64,000 bases of DNA, from assembly GCF_003086295.3 (NCBI RefSeq), contig NC_092039.1, forward strand, positions 98,414,561 through 98,478,560, given 5' to 3'. Positions 60,237 to 64,000 of this stretch are shown one piece after another (positions within the stretch are counted from its first letter, which is position 1; every line of letters starts with the position of its first letter). The notes beneath the pieces are model-generated. The model was not told the origin of the DNA and did no database searches. It was given only the letters and a program-made list of their open reading frames with translations. Source of the DNA: Arachis hypogaea (Eukaryota; Streptophyta; Magnoliopsida; Fabales; Fabaceae). A program made the position numbers and the translations under genes.

Positions 60237-61110
60237 TGAAAATTAAATAAGATAAAAAGAAGAGAATATGCAATGAATTCCAAAAACATCTATGAAGATC
60301 AGTATTAATTAGATGAGCGGGACTTTTAGCTTTTTACCTCTGAACAGTTTTGGCATCTCACTCTATCCTTTGAAATTCAGAATGATTGGCTTCTTTAGGA
60401 ACTCAGAATCCAGATAGTGTCATTGATTCTCCTAGTTAAGTATGATAATTCTTGAACACAGCTACTTATTGAGTCTTGGCCGTGGCCCAAAGCACTCTGT
60501 CTTCCAGTATTACCACCGGATACATACATGCCACAGACACATAATTGGGTGAACCTTTTCAGATTGTGACTCAACTTTGCTAGAGTCCCCAATTAGAGAT
60601 GTCCAGGGTTCTTAAGCACACTCTTTTTGCCTTGGATCACAACTTTATTCATTTCTTTTTCTCTTTTTTTTCTTTTCTCCCTCTTTTTTTTTCGTTTTTC
60701 TCCTTCTTTTTTTTTCACTGCTTTTTCTTGCTTCAAGAATCATTTTTATGATTTTTCAGATCCTCAGTAACATGTCTCCTTTTTCATCATTCTTTCAAGA
60801 GCCAACATTCATGAACCACAAATTCAAAAGACATATGCACTGTTTAAGCATACATTCAGAAAACAAAAGTATTGCCACCACATCAAAATAATTAAACTGT
60901 TATAAAATTCAAAATTCATGCAATTCTTCTCTTTTTTAATTAAGAACATTTTTTATTTAAGAGAGGTGATGGATTCATAGGACATTCATAACTTTAAGGC
61001 ATAGACACTAAGACACTAATGATCACAAGACACAAACATAGATAAACATAAGCACTAAAATTTGAAAAACAGGAAAATAAAGAACAAGGAAATTAAAGAA
61101 CGAGTCCACC

Positions 61111-62235
61111 TTAGTGATGGCGGCTTGTTCTTCCTCTTGAAGATCCTATGGAGTGCTTGAGCTCCTCAATGTCTCTTCCTTGTCTTAGTTGCTCCTCTCT
61201 CATGATTCTTTGATCTTCTCTAATTTCATGGAGGAGAATGGAATGTTCTTGGTGCTCCACCCTTAGTTGTCCCATGTTGGAACTCAATTCTCCTAGGGAG
61301 GTGTTCAGTTGCTCCCAATAGTTTTGTGGAGGAAAGTGCATCCCTTGAGGGATCTCAGGGATCTCATGATGAGTGGGATCTCTTGTGTGCTCCATCCTTT
61401 TCTTAGTGATGGGTTTGTCCTCATCAATGGGGATGTCTCCCTCTATGTCAACTCCAACTGAATAACAGAGGTGACAAATGAGATGAGGAAAGGCTAACCT
61501 TGCCAAGGTAGAGGACTTGTCCGCCACCTTATAAAGCTCTTGGGCTATGACCTCATGAACTTCTATTTCTTCTCCAACCATGATGCTATGAATCATGATG
61601 GCCCGGTCTATAGTAACTTCGGACCGGTTGCTAGTGGGAATGATTGAGCGTTGGATAAACTCCAACCATCCCCTAGCCACGGGTTTGAGGTCATGCCTTC
61701 TCAATTGAACCGGCTTCCCTCTTGAATTTCTCTTCCATTGGGCGTGCTCTTCACAAATGACTGTGAGGACTTGGTCCAACCTTTGATCAAAGTTGACCCT
61801 TCTAGTGTAAGGATGTTCATCTCCTTGCATCATGGGCAAGTTGAATGCCAACCTTACATTTTCCGGACTAAAATCCAAGTATTTCCCCCGAACCATTGTA
61901 AGCCAATTCTTTGGGTCCGGGTTCACACTTTGATCATGGTTCTTGGTGATCCATGCATTGGCATAGAACTCTTGAACCATTAAGATTCCGACTTGTTGAA
62001 TGGGGTTGGTAAGAACTTCCCAACCTCTTCTTTGGATCTCATGTCGGATCTCTGGATATTCACTCTTTTTGAGTTTGAAAGGGACCTCGGGGATCACCTT
62101 CTTCAAGGCCACAACTTCATAGAAGTGGTCTTGATGCACCCTTGAGATGAATCTCTCCATCTCCCATGACTCAGAGGTGAAAGCTTTTGCCTTCCCTTTC
62201 CTCTTTCTAGAGGTTTCTCCGGCCTTGGATGCCAT
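61111..62235 (-). CDS. ORF3, env-position protein (rightmost element), 374 aa
   Basis: Intact, the same length as the frame at 7514-8638 and differing from it at scattered residues only. It has the basic N-terminus (SRKRKGKAKA), the conserved core (GWEVLTNP, VQEFYANAW, VRGKYLDFSPENVR, ARGWLEFIQ, TSNRSEVTIDRA) and the coiled-coil-like C-terminus. The leader hairpin TTTGCTCG / CGAGCAAA is at 62290-62309. The neighbouring gag-protease of the same element already carries a stop. Function unknown; family as for the other ORF3 copies. Confidence 0.86.
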   Translation of the reverse strand: MASKAGETSRKRKGKAKAFTSESWEMERFISRVHQDHFYEVVALKKVIPEVPFKLKKSEYPEIRHEIQRRGWEVLTNPIQQVGILMVQEFYANAWITKNHDQSVNPDPKNWLTMVRGKYLDFSPENVRLAFNLPMMQGDEHPYTRRVNFDQRLDQVLTVICEEHAQWKRNSRGKPVQLRRHDLKPVARGWLEFIQRSIIPTSNRSEVTIDRAIMIHSIMVGEEIEVHEVIAQELYKVADKSSTLARLAFPHLICHLCYSVGVDIEGDIPIDEDKPITKKRMEHTRDPTHHEIPEIPQGMHFPPQNYWEQLNTSLGELSSNMGQLRVEHQEHSILLHEIREDQRIMREEQLRQGRDIEELKHSIGSSRGRTSRHH

Positions 62236-62289
62236 AAATGGTTATGGAAAAACAAAAAGCAATGCTTTTACCACACCAAACCTAAAAGG

Positions 62290-62309
62290 TTTGCTCGTCC
62301 TCGAGCAAA
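62290..62309 (-). promoter_or_regulatory. Hairpin in the ORF3 leader (rightmost element)
   Basis: Perfect stem TTTGCTCG / CGAGCAAA with loop TCCT; adjacent CACACCAAACCT. Confidence 0.75.
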
Positions 62310-62738
62310 AGAAGAAAGAAGAGAGTAGAAGAAGAAGAAATAAAGGAGAGGGAGATGGCTTTGTGATTCGGCCAAAGGGGGAGAAGTAGTGTTTAGGTTG
62401 TCTGAAAATGAAGGAGTGAAGATGGGTTTATATAGGGGTGGAGAGAGGGGTAGGGTTCAGTCATATATGGGTGGGTTTGGGAGGGAAAGTGGTTTGAATT
62501 TGAATGGTAAGGTAGGTGGGATTTTATGAAGGATGGATGTGAGTGGTGAAGAGAAAGATGGGATTTGATAGGTGAAGGGTTTTTTGGGGAAGAGGTGTTG
62601 AGGTGATTGGTGAATGGGTGAAGAAGAGAGAGAGTGGTGGGGTAGGTGGGGATCCTGTGGGGTCCACAGATCCTGAGGTGTCAAGGAAAAGTCATCCCTG
62701 CACCAAGTGGCGAGCAAAAACGCCCTTTGTGCCAATTC

Positions 62739-62908
62739 TGGCGTTAAACGCCGGGCTGGTGCCCATTTCTGGCGTTTAACACCGAGTTCTTGCCTTTTCC
62801 TGGCGTTTAACGCCAGTCTGGTGCCTCTTTCTGGCGTTAAACGCCCAGAATGGTGCCAGACTGGGCGTTAAATGCCCATCTGCTAGCCTTATTGGCGTTT
62901 AAACGCCA
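62739..62908. repeat. GGCGTT(T)AACGCC palindrome array, six units
   Basis: Counterpart of 9131-9301. Some units are decayed (GGCGTTTAACACCG, GGGCGTTAAATGCCC). Confidence 0.9.
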
Positions 62909-63113
62909 CCAAGCTCTCCTCTAGGGTGTGCTATTTTTCTTTCTGTTTTTCTTTCTGTTTTTGCTTTTTCAATTGATTTTGTGACTTCTCATGATCATCA
63001 ACCTACAGAAAACATAAAATAACAAAAGAAAATAGATAAAATATAACATTGGGTTGCCTCCCAACAAGCGCTTCTTTAATGTCAGTAGCTTGACAGTGGG
63101 CTCTCATGGAGCC

Positions 63114-64000
63114 TCAGAGATACTCAGAGCAATGTTGGAACCTCCCAACACCAAACTTAGAGTTTGAGTGTGGGGGTTCAACACCAAACTTAGAAGTTGG
63201 TTGTGGCCTCCCAACACCAAACTTAGAGTTTGACTGTGGGGGCTCTGTTTGACTCTGTTTAGAGAGAAGCTCTTCATGCTTCCTCTCCATGGTGACAGAG
63301 GGATATCCTTGAGCTTTAAATACAAAGGATTCTTCATTCACTTGAATGATCAATTCTCCTCTATCAACATCAATCACAGCCTTTGCTGTGGCTAGGAAGG
63401 GTCTGCCAAGGATGATGGATTCATCCATGCACTTCCCAGTCTCTAGGACTATGAAATCAGCAGGGATGTAATGGTGTTCAACTTTTACCAGAACATCCTC
63501 TACAAGTCCATAAGCTTGTTTTCTTGAATTGTCTGCCATCTCTAGTGAGATTTTTACAGCTTGCACCTCAAAGATCCCTAGCTTCTCCATTACAGAGAGA
63601 GGCATGAGGTTTATACTTGACCCTAGGTCACACAAGGCCTTCTTGAAGGTCATGGTGCCTATGGCACAAGGTATTGAGAACTTCCCAGGATCTTGTCTCT
63701 TTTGAGGTAATTTCTGCCTAGACAAGTCATCCAGTTCTTTGGTGAGCAAAGTGGTTTCATCCTCTCAAGTCTCATTACCAAATAACTTGTCATTTAGCTT
63801 CATGATTGCTCCAAGGTATTTAGCAACTTGCTCTTCAGTGATATATTCGTCCTCTTCAGAGGAAGAATACTCATCAGAGCTCATGAATGGCAGGAGTAAA
63901 TCCAATGGAATCTCTTTGGTCTCAGTGGGAGCCTCAGATTCCCATGGTTCCTCATTAGGGAACTCATTGGAGGCCAATGGACGTCCATTGAGGTCTTCCT
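63114..64000 (-). pseudogene. gag-pro: gag-protease, C-terminal part, cut by window edge
   Basis: Acidic linker and aspartic protease (ALCDLGSSINLMP, IILGRPFLAT) closing with SNSKFGVG repeats, as in copies 1 and 2. TGA at 63765-63767 replaces a Trp codon. Gag itself lies beyond base 64000. As in the sister copies, no polymerase lies between this frame and ORF3. Confidence 0.87.

Overview
This is nuclear DNA of a flowering plant. It is gene-poor and is made almost entirely of nested transposable elements. A peanut relative (Arachis) is my best guess. LTR retrotransposons whose sense strand starts TGATGAGCGGATAA and which carry arrays of the palindrome GGCGTTTAACGCC are, as I remember them, abundant in Arachis. 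From memory, the complete 11.5 kb element resembles the autonomous family FIDEL, and the related copies without polymerase resemble its partner Feral. I could not run a search to confirm either name.

Layout. 1-1626: decayed Helitron replication gene on the minus strand, cut by the window edge. 1627-4038: AT-rich sequence with an (AAT)n tract. 4034-29026: a 25 kb nest of minus-strand Ty3/gypsy (Athila-like) elements. The outer element is bounded by 1.66 kb LTRs and a TTGGG target duplication. A second LTR type inserted into one of its LTRs with TACAG duplications. Another copy of that type inserted into its ORF3 with GGGAT on one side. A block of about 9.4 kb, including host flank, was then tandemly duplicated. 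29027-33000: AT-rich sequence with a complete non-autonomous Helitron (29743-32001) and a second, inverted Helitron-like 5' end. 33713-35661: the only host gene I can support, a six-exon GDSL/SGNH esterase on the minus strand, fully open. 35931-39748: a 3.8 kb fold-back element containing further MITE-like insertions, one of them a hAT-type MITE with a perfect 8 bp duplication. 39749-47120: AT-rich DNA, then a dead plus-strand gypsy gag-protease region, split just after its start codon by a 2 kb LTR-like insertion. 47121-58635: a structurally complete minus-strand element (1521 bp LTRs, PBS, gag, PR, RT, RH, IN, ORF3), inactivated by several stops and a frameshift. 58646-64000: another polymerase-less element, cut by the window edge.

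How the parts relate. The complete element and the polymerase-less copies share LTR ends, a tRNA-Asp type primer site, gag-protease, an ORF3 protein in the position of env, and the palindrome arrays. This fits an autonomous/non-autonomous pair, with the short elements copied by enzymes from the long one. The most unusual non-coding signal is a perfect 8 bp stem with a 4 nt loop, placed both beside the 3' LTR and in front of ORF3. Its stem bases change in compensating pairs between the two sites. No tRNA, rRNA or CRISPR locus was seen.
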